Positions 10,240 to 22,100 of a stretch of DNA of 64,000 nt are shown piece after piece. A program made the translations under genes and the position numbers. Source of the DNA: Ailurus styani (taxonomy: Eukaryota; Chordata; Mammalia; Carnivora; Ailuridae); the NCBI GenBank assembly GCA_002007465.1, contig LNAC01000273.1:1287632-1351631 (forward strand), given 5' to 3'. Under the pieces are notes generated by a model that was not told where the DNA came from, searched no databases, and saw only the letters and a program-made list of their open reading frames with translations. Positions within the stretch are counted from its first letter, which is position 1. Each line of letters begins with the position of its first letter.

Positions 10240-10640
10240 TCTTAAGAGTGGCTGCCACCAACAACTCAACTGCTGATCCATTGGCTCCTATAGGTGGTAA
10301 GGAAAAAATCCTGCCTACTTAGGGAACTACACCTGCTCAGTTTATGCACCTCTCTAGACTCTGTCTGCGTACCGACCCAGCCTCTTGCTAAGGAAAGAGC
10401 CACGGGCCATACTGCTGTCAATTCGCCCCATATCTCAGCCTTCCACGAGAGGAGGACTGGCCTCTTCGGCACCGACACAGCACTGACCTCACTGATTTTT
10501 GACCTGAAACATGCCAGTGGGAGGAGGTCTGGCTGCTGCCATCTGGAAGGCCCACCACGCAAGGTCTAGGGAGTCAGAGCAAACTGCCCAGTAAGGGTGA
10601 GAGGGCAGGGAGGAGGGGAGAGAATAAACTTCCCCTCCCG
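10240..10640. other. Less AT-rich unassigned segment with open frames on both strands
   Basis: Composition is clearly less AT-rich than the surroundings. A 91-codon plus frame (10294-10569) lies opposite a 98-codon minus frame (10266-10562). Neither shows a motif I recognise. Overlapping frames on both strands can arise by chance where few stop codons form, so coding function is not supported. It could be an unassigned LTR or a unique exon-like or regulatory segment. A purine-rich stretch at 10593-10625 closes the block. Confidence 0.35.
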
Positions 10641-11080
10641 CCTTTCCTCTCTGACTCTAAAAAAGAACTGATCCTAGATATAGGGGTGGGATCAACCTTG
10701 GGCAAGACATTTTTTCAGAGATCTTCTCCAGGACTGAGGACGTTATGTTTTCTTGTGAAGGTGCAGCCAGCTCAGTAATTACTGTTTTGTATTCATTTTC
10801 TTTCTTTTTCCGTTCTTTTCCTTTTCCCCTCCTTCTTGTATGTTGATGTCATTGCCCTTCCTAGTGAAATCATAGTATGTAGGCTTTGTCTTAAGGTCTG
10901 TTTTCTAGAGAATCTAGACCAAGAGCTGGTTATTTCAAATTATAACTTCATCCAGTTTACCCTGTATATAATGGATTTATTTCTCCTTTCTTACTAACTT
11001 TTTTCCTTCCACTTATTCACTAAATATTTATAGAAAATACTTGGAATAATACTAGGGGAAAAACAAACTTGACTATGCTC
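10641..11080. other. Unassigned DNA with pyrimidine-rich tract at 10793-10850
   Basis: The tract ttcattttctttctttttcc and its continuation stand out; otherwise nothing is recognised. Confidence 0.45.
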
Positions 11081-11084
11081 CCAG

Positions 11085-11322
11085 GAGGTTGTTTCCTATA
11101 GCTATGTCTCTTTGCACTTTAAATGAGGATAATAGGGCACCTGGGTGGCTCAGTGGGTTAAAGCCTCTGCCTTCAGCTCAGGTCATGATCTCAGGGTCCT
11201 GGGATTGAGTCCCACATCGGGCTCCCTGCTCAGCAGGGAGCCTGCTTCCTCCACTCTCTCTGCCTGACTCTCAGCCTACTTGTGATTTCTCTCTCTCTCT
11301 CTCTCTGTCAAATAAATCAAAA

Positions 11323-11361
<39 letters not shown>

Positions 11362-11495
11362 GGATAATAGAATCCATCCCTTCACATTGTTGTAAGAATG
11401 AAATGTGATAATTCATGTATGATGCTCAGCATGGTGGCATGATGTGCTCAGTAGATGTGTATGGTACTTACTGTTATTGTCATTATTATCATTAC
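11085..11495 (+). repeat. MIR (sense) split by a SINE
   Basis: tttgcactttaaatgaggat lies before the SINE, and gttgtaagaatgaaatgtga, then catgtatgatgctcagcatg and ttattgtcattattatcatt after it, reproduce the MIR 3' half. The SINE cut the MIR at the ggataatag motif. Confidence 0.75.
11136..11360 (+). mobile_element. SINEC with long (TAAA)n tail
   Basis: Complete copy. The 10-bp duplication aggataatag is at 11126-11135 and 11361-11370. The tail has grown into about a dozen uninterrupted AAAT units (11315-11361), which is likely length-variable. Confidence 0.95.
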
Positions 11496-11756
11496 TAAGG
11501 TTTATTGAGCATATTGTTTGATCAACAGATGGATTGGCCAGGAAACAGCTAATGTAGTTTGCTCTGTAATGCAAAGATGAGATCAGGACTGAAAAGCTAT
11601 CTCTAAGAATAATAATTAAAGGAATTTAGAATCACTCTATAGAAAAGGATGTGGGCTACTTTTTAAAAATAATTTCTAACACATAGAAGATAGCTATTAC
11701 ATGGAGTCTAGTAGTCTGTTTTCACTGAGTTTATAAATAACACAGGCAAAGAGGTT

Positions 11757-11963
11757 TATTTTTTTAAGATTTTATTTATTTATTTGAGAGAAAGAGTGAG
11801 TGAGAGCAAGAGAGAGAGGGAGAGAGAGAGAGTGCAGGGGAGAGGGAGAAGCAGGTTCCCTGCTGAGCAGGGAGACTGACATAGGGCTTGATCCCAGGAC
11901 CCTGGGATCATGACTGGAACCAAAGTCAGCCACCCAACTGACTGAGCCACCCAGGCACCCCGG
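11757..11963 (-). mobile_element. SINEC, antisense
   Basis: The reversed tail, a long GA tract, tgctgagcagggagactgac block and reversed head are all present. A probable duplication ggcaaagag(g/a)tt is at 11745-11756 and 11964-11975. Two overlapping minus-strand frames (11772-11987, 11780-11968) are repeat-derived. Confidence 0.93.
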
Positions 11964-11975
11964 GGCAAAGAGATT

Positions 11976-12748
11976 AAACCAGAACACCTTAGTTCACTCT
12001 ATTAGAAAAACAAAACTGTTAAATCTCTAAATTATAATTGAGACTTCAGTATTCACTTTAGGATGTCTTTTTAAAATAATTTCTTATTCTTGGTTGAGAA
12101 TGTTTTGAATATGTATACTACTTAAAGACAGGACAACACAATTGTTTTCAGAGTTTCCCACCTGAGCATTTGACTTTAAAGACTTCAAAATTTGTATTTA
12201 CATATTGTATATTTACTGTATAGGGGGATAAAGCAACTGAGTAATTATGGGATAGCCAAATTATATCATTCTCTGTTGAGACCCAGATCCTCAATGTAGA
12301 AGAAAAGAAGCATGTAATATAAAATATATTAAGTAAAATTATATAGTCCAGAATTATAATTGGATATCAATAGGAACTTATGAAATATTTTCTCTTCATA
12401 CCCTATTCTGCTGAAAAAGATTGGAAACAATGACCAATCTAGTAACAGCACTGTACTTCGAACCCTGATGGTGGTTTTAAAATGCCATTTTTCTGTTAAG
12501 AGAATGAAATCAGGACATCTTAGAGAATAACTTACTTCAGGACTCAGATAAGAAATGTACAAGGTAAGCCTGGATCCAGTCTTGTCATTATGATTAGCAA
12601 GACTGTCAAAGACTAACAGAGTCATGCACAAAATTTCTTATTTTCCCCAAAAGGGGCAATAAGAGCTTTAATAAAGTGAAACATTTTAATAGATTGAAAT
12701 CATTAACCAGTTTAAATCCAGGAGTTCAGATTTGGTTATTATATTTTT
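11976..12748. other. Unassigned AT-rich DNA
   Basis: Contains a 100-codon minus-strand open frame (12329-12631) with no recognisable domain. No repeat family is assigned. Confidence 0.4.
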
Positions 12749-12749
12749 T

Positions 12750-13192
12750 ATTTATTACTATGTAACAAATTACCCTAAAATTTAACCACTTAAATCATCA
12801 TTTTTTATCTCACAGTTTCAAGGCTCTATTGGAACAGGTACAGCTCTCAAGTTACCTCAACATGGCTATTGATAGGCCTTAGGTCTTTATTGGCTGCTGG
12901 CTGAAGACATCAGATCTTCACCACATTGTCTCTCCATGTCACGACATGTCCCTTCATGTCTCACCATGTCACAATGTGGTAGCTTGCTCCAGTCACAAAT
13001 ATTGAGGGAGAAAGCAAGACAATGTGAGAAAAAAAGATGTAGTCTTTTTGAAATCTAATCTCACATATGTTATCCATATTGGGCCATATTCTGTTCATTA
13101 AAAGTGAGTCACTATGTCCAGTCCACATTCAACATGAGAGTATTAAATAAGGGATGAATCATTGGGGGCTATTTTAGAAGTTGCCTTCCATG
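12750..13192 (-). repeat. MLT1-like (ERVL-MaLR) LTR, antisense
   Basis: It starts with tgtaacaaattaccctaaaa, then ttatctcacagtttc, later aatctaatctcacatatg, gtgagtcactatgtccagtc and ends gggggctattttagaagttg. This is the usual order of a reversed MaLR-type LTR with the poly(A)-end first. Highly diverged and solo. The tccatgtcacgacatgtcc area is locally repetitive (catgtc repeated four to five times at 12930-12970). Confidence 0.65.
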
Positions 13193-13325
13193 AACAGAAT
13201 CATCATCTTAGAGCTGGGCAAAGAAATCAAACCTCTGGGGAAAAAAATCCAGCTTTTCTTACATGAAACATATCACTGAGTAACTAGTAGATGAGACAAA
13301 GTATCTTCTTATAAAATCGTTCCAG

Positions 13326-13530
13326 GGCGCCTGGGTGGCTCAGTGGGTTAAAGCCGCTGCCTTCGGCTCAGGTCATGATCCCAGGGTCCTGGGATCGAGG
13401 CCCACATCGGGCTTTCTGCTCAGCAGGGAGCCTGCTTCCTCCTCTCTCTCCTCTCTCTCTGCCTGCCTCTCTGCCTACTTGTAATCTCTCTCTGTCATGT
13501 CAAATGAATAAATAAAATCTTTAAAAAAAA
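13326..13530 (+). mobile_element. SINEC, young
   Basis: Full copy of the subtype with gccgctgcc and caaatgaataaat in the tail. The 13-bp duplication aaaatcgttccag is at 13313-13325 and 13531-13543. The SINE at 63038 shares these variants, so both probably come from one source lineage. Confidence 0.96.
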
Positions 13531-13543
13531 AAAATCGTTCCAG

Positions 13544-14265
13544 CTAATAAAGGAGAATGAAGTTATAAAATTAAAATACCAACATTTTCAACCTGTATTA
13601 ATATAAATCAATGGATATAGGTATTAGATATTAATGTATCTTAATTTTTTAAAGAAAGTGATTAAGTAACCAGGAAAGAACCTAATTTCTTCAACAAATT
13701 AAACAAAAACATGGAAGAAGAACCTCAGATTATAAAGACTTAATTAACTAATCAAGTTTAGAGAAGCAGATGATATTAAACCATAGTGTCTAAGAATGGA
13801 TACTGGAGGTAAAGGCATACAGAAATAATAACATGATTACCATAAAGACAGGGAAGCTGTCAATTTGAGGGAGTCAATATGATAGGGTTGGGTGCATGAA
13901 GAGGTGCTTTCAACATTGTTCACCTTATAATAAGTCACAAAACTATTCATTCGTTTTCTCCATGTTTCTGTATGTGTATTATACAATTCTAAAAAATTTA
14001 AAACACCTCATAAGATCTTCAATACTGTATACAGAGAAGGACATATTAACACTCCTCACCAAATCAGGAAAACATAATCTCAGAATAAAAAGCCAATCTC
14101 TTAAGAAAGATTAGTCGGTAACTTAGCAATACAGCTTCTCTCCTGGTACCATCTTTGGGTTTTGTTTCCTGGTATAGAATGTTACATGAAATGTCTTAAA
14201 TTTTATGAATCTTTTTTTGAGAATTATGGAAGATTATATTGTCCAAAAATGTTCTCAATGCTAAC
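13544..14265. other. Unassigned AT-rich DNA
   Basis: No repeat or gene recognised. The 72-codon open frame at 13896-14114 has no identifiable motif. Confidence 0.45.
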
Positions 14266-14269
14266 TTCT

Positions 14270-14695
14270 GTGCCACATGCACTTCTGCAATGAGATCTTG
14301 TCCCCTCATCAAGAGAGGGCGTCTAATCCTCTTCACTATCTTCCTTTTCTGAGTATTTTGGAATACTCACTGTTGGGACACTTCTTGGAAGCCAACAGTC
14401 ATGGTTTAAAAAGCCCAAGCCACACTGTGGGGCCACATGTAGGCATTTGGCAAAGTCCAGTTGAATTCTCGGCCAACAGCTGGCATCAATTGCCAGTCAT
14501 GTGAGTGGGCCATCTTGACGTGCCCGACTAACTGAGCCCCCATTTGACTGTAGCCTGGTGCAACATGACATGAAATAGAGGGATCACCAACTTAAGCCCA
14601 GTCATCTCAAGAACAGTAAAAGATAATGAATAGTTATAAACCACTACATTTTGGTATTATTTATTCTGTAGCAATAGATACCGGGCATGGGAATA
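14270..14695 (+). repeat. MaLR/MLT-like LTR, sense
   Basis: gccaacagctggcatcaatt, gccagtcatgtgagtgggcc, aaaccactacattttggtat and ctgtagcaatagatacc follow the order of the 3' part of MLT1/MER-type LTRs. The open frame at 14277-14504 lies in it and is not a gene. Confidence 0.6.
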
Positions 14696-14816
14696 ACTCA
14701 GGGTAAATTACCATTCAAGATCCTCTTTGTACTGCATAGCAGGGTTCAAACCATATGAATCTGATATTGCCTTGACTTTTTGTTCATTTAGCAGTCTTCA
14801 TTATAGAGAATATTAT

Positions 14817-14862
14817 CATTTTTAAAGAATGTGATTTATCATTTTCACATTCTTTAAAAATG
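14817..14862. repeat. Perfect 18-bp inverted repeat (hairpin) with 10-nt loop
   Basis: The arm 14817-14834 (catttttaaagaatgtga) is the exact reverse complement of 14845-14862; the loop is 14835-14844. Further related tgtgatctatcaca and tgtgatctctcaca units follow to about 14890. The origin is not clear. Confidence 0.9.
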
Positions 14863-14899
14863 TGATCTATCACATTTGTGATCTCTCACATACCTTGAT

Positions 14900-17800
14900 A
14901 GCAAAATTATAATCTTGTTTTTGCTATAATAATAGATCTATGTGGTCCTTTCTGTGAGTGGTCTACTTTGTGATAGAGCATTCACTCTTCTCTATTTCTC
15001 TGTTTTTGAAGAAACTCTTTTAAGTACTGCCTAAACATTTGTAACCTTTTTACTTCTTCTTTTTTCCTGCTTTGGAGTAATGCTGGTTAGATATATAGGT
15101 AGGGAGATAGACAGATACACAGGGAATTAGTAGCATTTTCATTACATCATTTTCCCTGAAAGATCTGTCTTTTTAGATATTATATTTCACCAATATGTCC
15201 TGCTGCTACATGGCTACTTAATACCTAGGTTATGCTTTTACCTTTTTTGTCCCCAACAAAACTGTGTACCAAATTTTAAGTAGTTAGCAATTCAAATTAT
15301 ATCTAAGATATTTTCTTTGTTTTGATCAGTAGTTTCTAAGACAATAGCTTGTCAATGAACTGAAACACTTTAAACACAACAAAATTGAAAGAATTGATGA
15401 ATTTGCAACTAAAAGTTCACATAAAAGAACTTTCCTGTGTTTACTTTGTATCTACCTCTACCTCAAACTTTATTCTTTTAAATATATACCAAGCCAGTCA
15501 AATACCAGTATCTAAATTGGATTTGTTTATGAGTGGTATAAACAGATGTATAGCCAAGTGAGGCATCTGGGGAAGTCCTCAAATGTTAACCTTAACATTT
15601 TCAGAAAACACATTTTGAAATTTTTTATTGTTGTTGCAATCTTTGCTGTAGAGATGGACTAAGGTTATGCCCTTTCCTTTTCTTATAATCTTTGACTCAA
15701 AAAAGAAGAAGGATAATTAATGCCTGGTATAGTCTAGGAAATGCTATCAGCTTTTAGCAGACTTATTAAAGTATGTTTGGTTTTTTTAAAACATACTGTG
15801 TGTTTTAACTGGCTGTCTATTGAAACTCTCATGAGTTCATGAGGTCATATAAACATAAGAGGATGTAAATACTCTGGGAGAATCAAAGTGAAGAAAATGA
15901 AGAAGATCAAAGTGATCTAGTTTACAGCTTTCCTGGAATGTGAGGCCAGATTTTGAATTCTTTCCCTGATGATACTAACCATGTACTTTGTAGACCAAGG
16001 CATGTGTGGTGGCATGCTGCTGAAAATACTACTTAACTTATTGATGTGTATGCCTTACTTCATTTTTCCTAAATTTAAATGAAAAAAATAAAACTGGAAC
16101 AAATTAAGTATATTGGAATAAACTGGAAACTTCAAATAAAGTTTAAAAGAACTTGGGGGAAGGAGTGCTGAGGGTAGATTCTTTTAACATCTCCTTCATG
16201 ATTTGGTATAGATGTATTTTTTACCCCACAAAAAGGATAGATTGTAACTATTAAGTCAACATTAATTATGGAACGGTAAGTGGCCAGGATATTTAAAAGG
16301 TTATGAGTTGCTTGTGACAATCAGAAATATTTTAAAAAGAAATCCAAACTTTTCCAAAGTCAAGATGTCTATTAAAAAAAAAAAAGAAACAAAGATTTTA
16401 GACTCTGTAGATAGGGACTTTTCACACGCACTTTTCACCACAGTGAACACAGTGGCCTTGAGGACACATAGTGAACATGTTATTAGCTGAAATGCCCATT
16501 TACTTATTCCTATCATTTTTCCTTCACTTCCCCAGCTCCATGGTCTACCTTGTTTTCAGAGGGGTTTGGGATCTCCTCCCATCTTAAATTCCTACCTATG
16601 GAGCTCTGCTAGCTCTGTTGTTTCCTTACAGTGTTCTCAGAGTTGAGAGAAGAAAGAAAGAGTACTTTGTAGTGAAGGGGGTCATTTCAAGTAGAAGAAT
16701 GCATTACACTTCTTCAATTTTGTTGAATCACTTTGGTGACTCTAATACCTCTTTTCCTCTAATTCCTGTCCCCTTCCCTTCTTCTTCCATCATGATAGCC
16801 CCCCAGTGTGTGTGCTCTATTTAATCTTTGGCAGTTTGCAGCTAGCTATATTCAAGTGACTAAATTCTTAAGTTGGGGTGTTTTAATTGAGGGTGTTCTA
16901 AGGAAGCCTCCAGAAATCTTCCTTAATGGCCTGTTGGCCCATGTACTTTGCCCTCTTTTTCTGTGCCCCTCCCCCCTTTCCATATGCAGCCTGTATGAAT
17001 ACCAGTTTGGACTATGGGGAGGAAGGATACACACCAGAGATGATGAGTGCATGAACTGGAAGGAACCCACAGTTCCTGAGGACTTGTTAAAATAGAGCCA
17101 CCATCCTAATTAATTCTAGATTACCAAGCTATAGGACTTCATGGATAAAAATATATTTCTATCTCATTGAAGTCAATACTCCCCCCCCCTTTTTTTTGAG
17201 TAGGGGCATTTCTTTCTCTAACTGAACATAATTCCAGTGACTATAACTACAATCAGATGTTTCTACCTGTCTTTGGATTCATTATATTTAGTCTTTGATT
17301 TGAGGTTTACATTCTAGACCAAATGTCATTTAAACCATATCAAGAAGTTACTGATCATATATCATATGTAATGTACTTTTGTGCAAAGAATGGTGAGTTG
17401 ATCTCTATGAAAACAAAAGCTTATTGGCAGTCATCCGTACCCTGCATGCCGAGGCAGCAGCCTAAGGAAAGTGACTTGGGGACTTTATTTAAACAAACAA
17501 ACAAACAAAAAAAGAAACAAAACAAATAAATTGAAATCTGTGCTTTTTCATCTTCTCTCTGCCCCCATTCTTCCCATCAATCAACAAAGACATGAAAACC
17601 ACCTTAACCTTGCTAATAAATGTGGCCTTTACCAGAATGCTTTCAAATGCTTCTCTGTCCCTTTTACCCATACTAACCTTGTCAAAAGAGGAAGACAGAT
17701 ATTAAAATCAGCACTGAGAACTTCTCACCTGGCACAGTTCTCTGGCCCCGGGCATGCAGGCAGGCTTGCTTTGGGCAAAAATTCGAAGAGGTGGTTAGTG

Positions 17801-18000
17801 TATAAATCCTTCTAAGTAATACCGCGTAGAATCTAATGCCCTTTATGGATTCTCTTGTGTCACTCGATAGAATGCCTGCGCTAAATTGCAAAGACCATGC
17901 AGCCTATTTGCAGGAAGCAAGATGGAACTATAGCCTAAAGATCAAATACCAAATGTGAACCAACATTAGCATTTTCTCTTCTTTTTCACTGGTTCGATTT
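14900..18000. other. Repeat-poor unassigned region
   Basis: Only short simple tracts were seen: a T/C run at 17180-17200 and (AAAC)n at 17489-17528. Bases 16960-17110 have an LTR-like flavour (ccagagatgatgagtgcatg, cacagttcctgaggac) but no firm match. Small open frames (16132-17095, 17323-17891) overlap each other on both strands and show no domains. Confidence 0.45.
17489..17528. repeat. (AAAC)n simple repeat
   Basis: Four AAAC units followed by A-rich degenerate units. Confidence 0.8.
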
Positions 18001-18019
18001 TGGTCTCCTTTTCTTAGAA

Positions 18020-18310
18020 ATCAGGTCCCTAAGGAATCCTTTTCTGCCTTCAAGATGGCTGCCAGGTAGGTCCTTTCCGAGGGCGCCGCGTCCGCTTCTG
18101 TACAGAATTTGAGTTTTGAACCAGAGCGGCGGAGCCCCCTCTTGGCCCACAAACAGCCCGCCGTTGCCCCCTTTAGGTGGATCTGCTGAAAGGCAGCCTC
18201 TGCCAACACCGAGTGTGGCCTGACCGGCAGCTCCTGGGATGAAACAGGCGGGGGAGATGGATGGGCCAGAGCAAACGTCAAGTGGAAAGCACAGGGCGAG
18301 GTTGTCTTTT
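18020..18310 (+). promoter_or_regulatory. CpG-rich segment with start-codon/splice-donor-like motif: candidate promoter or first exon
   Basis: About 14-15 CpG dinucleotides cluster in roughly 230 bases (gagggcgccgcgtccgc, agcggcggagcc, cccgccgttgcc and others) in a region that otherwise has almost none. At its upstream edge lies aagatggctgc (18052-18062), a YY1-type motif. The same bases contain an ATG (18055) with A at -3 and G at +4, and the sequence CAG/GTAGGT (18063-18071) is a consensus 5' splice site. Mammalian first exons often look like this. There is no TATA box and no repeat match. Two long minus-strand frames (17986-18360 and 18021-18362) overlap in different phases and are probably due to the high GC content. 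Promoter function is inference. Confidence 0.4.
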
Positions 18311-18360
18311 TCATAGTTTTGTATGAAACATTTCTGTGAACCAAGGGGAAAAGACCCCAC

Positions 18361-19137
18361 ATAGACTGAGAAGGATTTTACAGCAGGGAGTATTGATGAT
18401 GTTCGAGTTGATTTTCCCTTTCATCTTTTATTTTAAATTTGGCAGTGTCTGCTTGTGTATTTGTAAAATGACTCTCTGAACAAACGTGAGCAGATGCCCT
18501 GAAAGGTTAAAGGAAATTGGGGTGAAATACTTTCCCAGGTTTTATTACGATGCTTAAGTAGTTTTCTGCAGGGAAATGGCATCTGTCATTAAAATACATT
18601 TTTCTCTGTGCTGTTTCCTTTTCTGAGGGAAAAAAAAGTATCATTTTAGCAAGTTTTAATGACTGCACTTTTATCAATCTAGTTTTCAAGAAGATTATGG
18701 CTTAAGTAAACAGAAAGGATCCTCACCCCCTTTTCCCAGTATACCGTGTGCTCTCCTGGGCTGGTTTTACCAGATCTGAGATACAACTTTATTCATATCC
18801 ATAACGGATTAAAGAACTGCCTTTTCCCAGCCAATGTGTCCTGTCACATCTGAGAAAGTCTGCTGGAGACTGCAAGCTATTTTTCAATTTATTCCCTATT
18901 TGATGACCATATTTCTTTGAAAGAAAATGATTTTCAGGGAAAATTAATGGAATTTCTGAAGGAAAATTAAGGAAGAGTGGGCAAAGATTGAGAAGGAGAT
19001 GAATAAACTACAGAATAACAGGATTTAGGTTGCTTTTTTTTTCCCAACAGGAGAAAATTTATAAGTTATCTTTTCCTTTCCTAACTTCCCCCAGTTCTCC
19101 TCCACTTTTCCTTCAAATCCCTTACCTTTCAGTTCTG

Positions 19138-19188
<51 letters not shown>

Positions 19189-22100
19189 TCCTTCAAGCCA
19201 GTGCTCAATTCCCTTACCTGTTTTGACAAGAAATGCATACTGCAGTCACACGCCAGAGGCCATGGTTATACAAAAGTCACAGGTCAATAAAGATCACTTA
19301 CATTTCTTATGAGTCTTTTCATCTTCCTTTTCTCCTATGTGGGCAGGGCCAGCAGAAAGGGAAAGACAGAAATGTCAGGGGGTCTAGCTGTCAAAGAAAC
19401 CCCCACTCCCTCTAAATAATTTGATGGCCCTTAAACTTTTGCTACCTTGCCTTAGGAAAAATGGCCTTTTCTCTTCTACTCCTCATCACAAGGTGTTCTT
19501 CTCTCTTTCAAGATGAAGTTAAAGCCTTGACCCTCTTCCTTGATGATATACAATAAAGTAAAAAGAAAAGATTGGTAGGTTTTCCTTAAAATTGTCTTTT
19601 AAAAGGAACAAGGGAAATGATCTACATTGTATTTTAGTTTAACATATTTGACATATGTTCTGTGAGTTCATGCATGTTTTTTGAAGGTCATAAAGATAGG
19701 CTTTGCACAATTAAGTGGACTTCACGTTGGGAAATTTTAGCTTACTTTTCTAATGTACTTATTTATTACTAGCATGTACATGATCATTTTTCTTCCATAA
19801 GGGGCCATATGCATAATTGGAGATTATGACTAGAAATAATATTATCATTATGAAATCTGTGCTACCCAAATAATAGTGAAGATAAACAAAACAACCATCC
19901 AGTCAGTCCTTTTTCCCCTCTATTTTGGAAATTTAAAAATATTGTATAAATAATGAAGTTTTATATTTCAAGTTTTTGATTCAACAGCATACTAAACGAA
20001 CAATTTTTTTTTAAATCTATGCTCAAAAGTAGATTCAGAGGCCTCAGTCATTTTCAAGGAATGTCTTAAAGTTGATCCTGGGAACCATCTCATACAGTTT
20101 TATTATCATGCAAAAATAATAACTATCATAAGATCAAAATTATTATTAGAAAAAGAACTTAGATCCTGATTCCCTTTTAAGTGTTTAGAGTCAGATCATG
20201 TTTATGTATATGTGTTTGTCTATATGTATTTATATTTGTCTTTAAGTTGTACATGAGAAAGGCAGAACTGGTTTTCAACGTTTGATGGGCAATGGGATCT
20301 TTAGGGAAACCCACAAATTGTAATAAAAACAAATGGAAGATTTGGCTACACATATCCCTTCTGTCTTTTCAACGAACCTAACAAGAGATTTTCCCAAATT
20401 AAATGGAGGATTAAAAAAATAAAAGGTTACTATCTAATTAGAGAACGAAAGGCAAACAGATTGCTCAAGAAAACATTCCTTTCAGGGACAATTAGGACAT
20501 ATTGAGTGAGATTTTAAAAAAAATGTAACCATCATTAATAAATTAAACTATCAAAACAGTTGAAAAGATTCAGGTTTGATTTTCCATTTGTGAGATAAAT
20601 ATGTATGTGTATAATGGTAAGTACATATGAAATCAAATATAAGCTAGGACTCTGACCTCTGGCCTACACATGCAAGAAAAACTTGTCTTACCAAACTTAA
20701 TAGATGAAAAATTGGAAAAGATGAGACTCCTATAATTATAAGCTTGTAAGCAGTAGGAGAAAGATTGGTATTTTGTTCTGCTAATGACCTACATTTATTC
20801 ATTCGATCTTAATTGAAAAGCTATTATGTATTTATTTATAAATCCAATCTATAGAATTTGAATATAATTATGAAATACTGAAACAACAATTGGATGTTAT
20901 GTTTGCAAACATGGGGAGAACTTTTTAGGAACTTCAGTCATTATGATAGTTGCTTAATTTTATCAGGATTATACTTCAGTAACTCATTTTCCTTCCATGG
21001 TAGTCTTTTGTTTTTGTCAAAGAAAATTTGTTATTGTATAAATTACCTCTTTGTATTAACTGTCTTCACTTGTCACTTAATAAAATGCACTGCATCAATT
21101 CAAAAAAGAAATATTTGCATTGGAAAAAGCTTTAGTTTTCTTAAAAATACATGCCTCATATGATATCAAGAGATTTTTCCACAAAATGTTTACATTTGAT
21201 CCTGAATAATACTTCCTCAAGAATAGATTTAGTCATGATTTACTATGTTAAAAAAGATGATTCTCTCCCATAGAAGAGTGTTTTTAAATAGTGTAAGAAT
21301 TTATTTTCAAAACCTAAAATCATTGATCCTTAGTTAAAGGAAAATAGGTAGTTTTATGATTAGCATGTTTGTTGGAATAATGAAATGCATATTCACGTAG
21401 CCTAGGAATATGGCTTAGAAAATAAATTAGCAAGCTGTTTCAGAGTTCTTGTCACTTGATTCATCTTCAGACTTTCCCTATATTGGTGCTTTAAAAATCA
21501 CGGGAGAAAAGCCCATTTATTCATGCCTTATTTCAAGGTGTTTTTGCAGTGCTGAGATCTTTATTTTAAATTGATTTTTATAAATATATTCATAATTGCC
21601 CTCACTTTGCCATACTTAGCATTGACTGCTTCCCTTTTGATTCAAGGTAGATGAGAAAAATAGACAAATTACGTTTAAAAGTACAAAGGGTCATGCTTAA
21701 TTTCAAACCGCAAACTGTCAAAACCCTGTGTTCTCCTCACCCGGTCATTTTATACTTGATAAGTAAACCTACTTGAGGAGTGTTTATATGCCCCAACGCT
21801 TTTGGACAAGTTCACTGACAGAACACATTCTTTGAAGAAATATATCACAACTGTTTATCTCCCTGAGTGTTACCCTAAACCCTGTCGGTGCTAATGATAT
21901 CAGGACATGATTTAAATAAATCCTTTTGAGAGTGACTATGGGTATTTCTGCATTTGAATCACAAATGTAGGAATTTTGGCTGTGAAAGTGGGCAGCAGAT
22001 ATTTCAACACACAGCATTCTGTTCGTGTGGAAAGCTTTAATAGAGAAGGGCTCCAGAGAAGCTCTGCTCTCATTCTTGGGTTTAACATACAACTGCTGCT

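Noticed and set aside
6830..14695. Endogenous retrovirus with internal genes between the MaLR LTRs
   Set aside because: The LTR-like copies differ in type and orientation and nothing resembling gag, pol or env lies between them; they are solo LTRs.
17986..18362. Two long minus-strand frames of 124 and 113 codons as a protein gene
   Set aside because: They overlap in different phases within a CpG-rich segment where stop codons are rare, and show no recognisable domain. Kept only as part of the candidate regulatory segment.
1742..19185. AC/TA arrays as CRISPR-like or regulatory repeats
   Set aside because: These are ordinary mammalian microsatellites; there are no direct repeats with unique spacers and the DNA is not prokaryotic.
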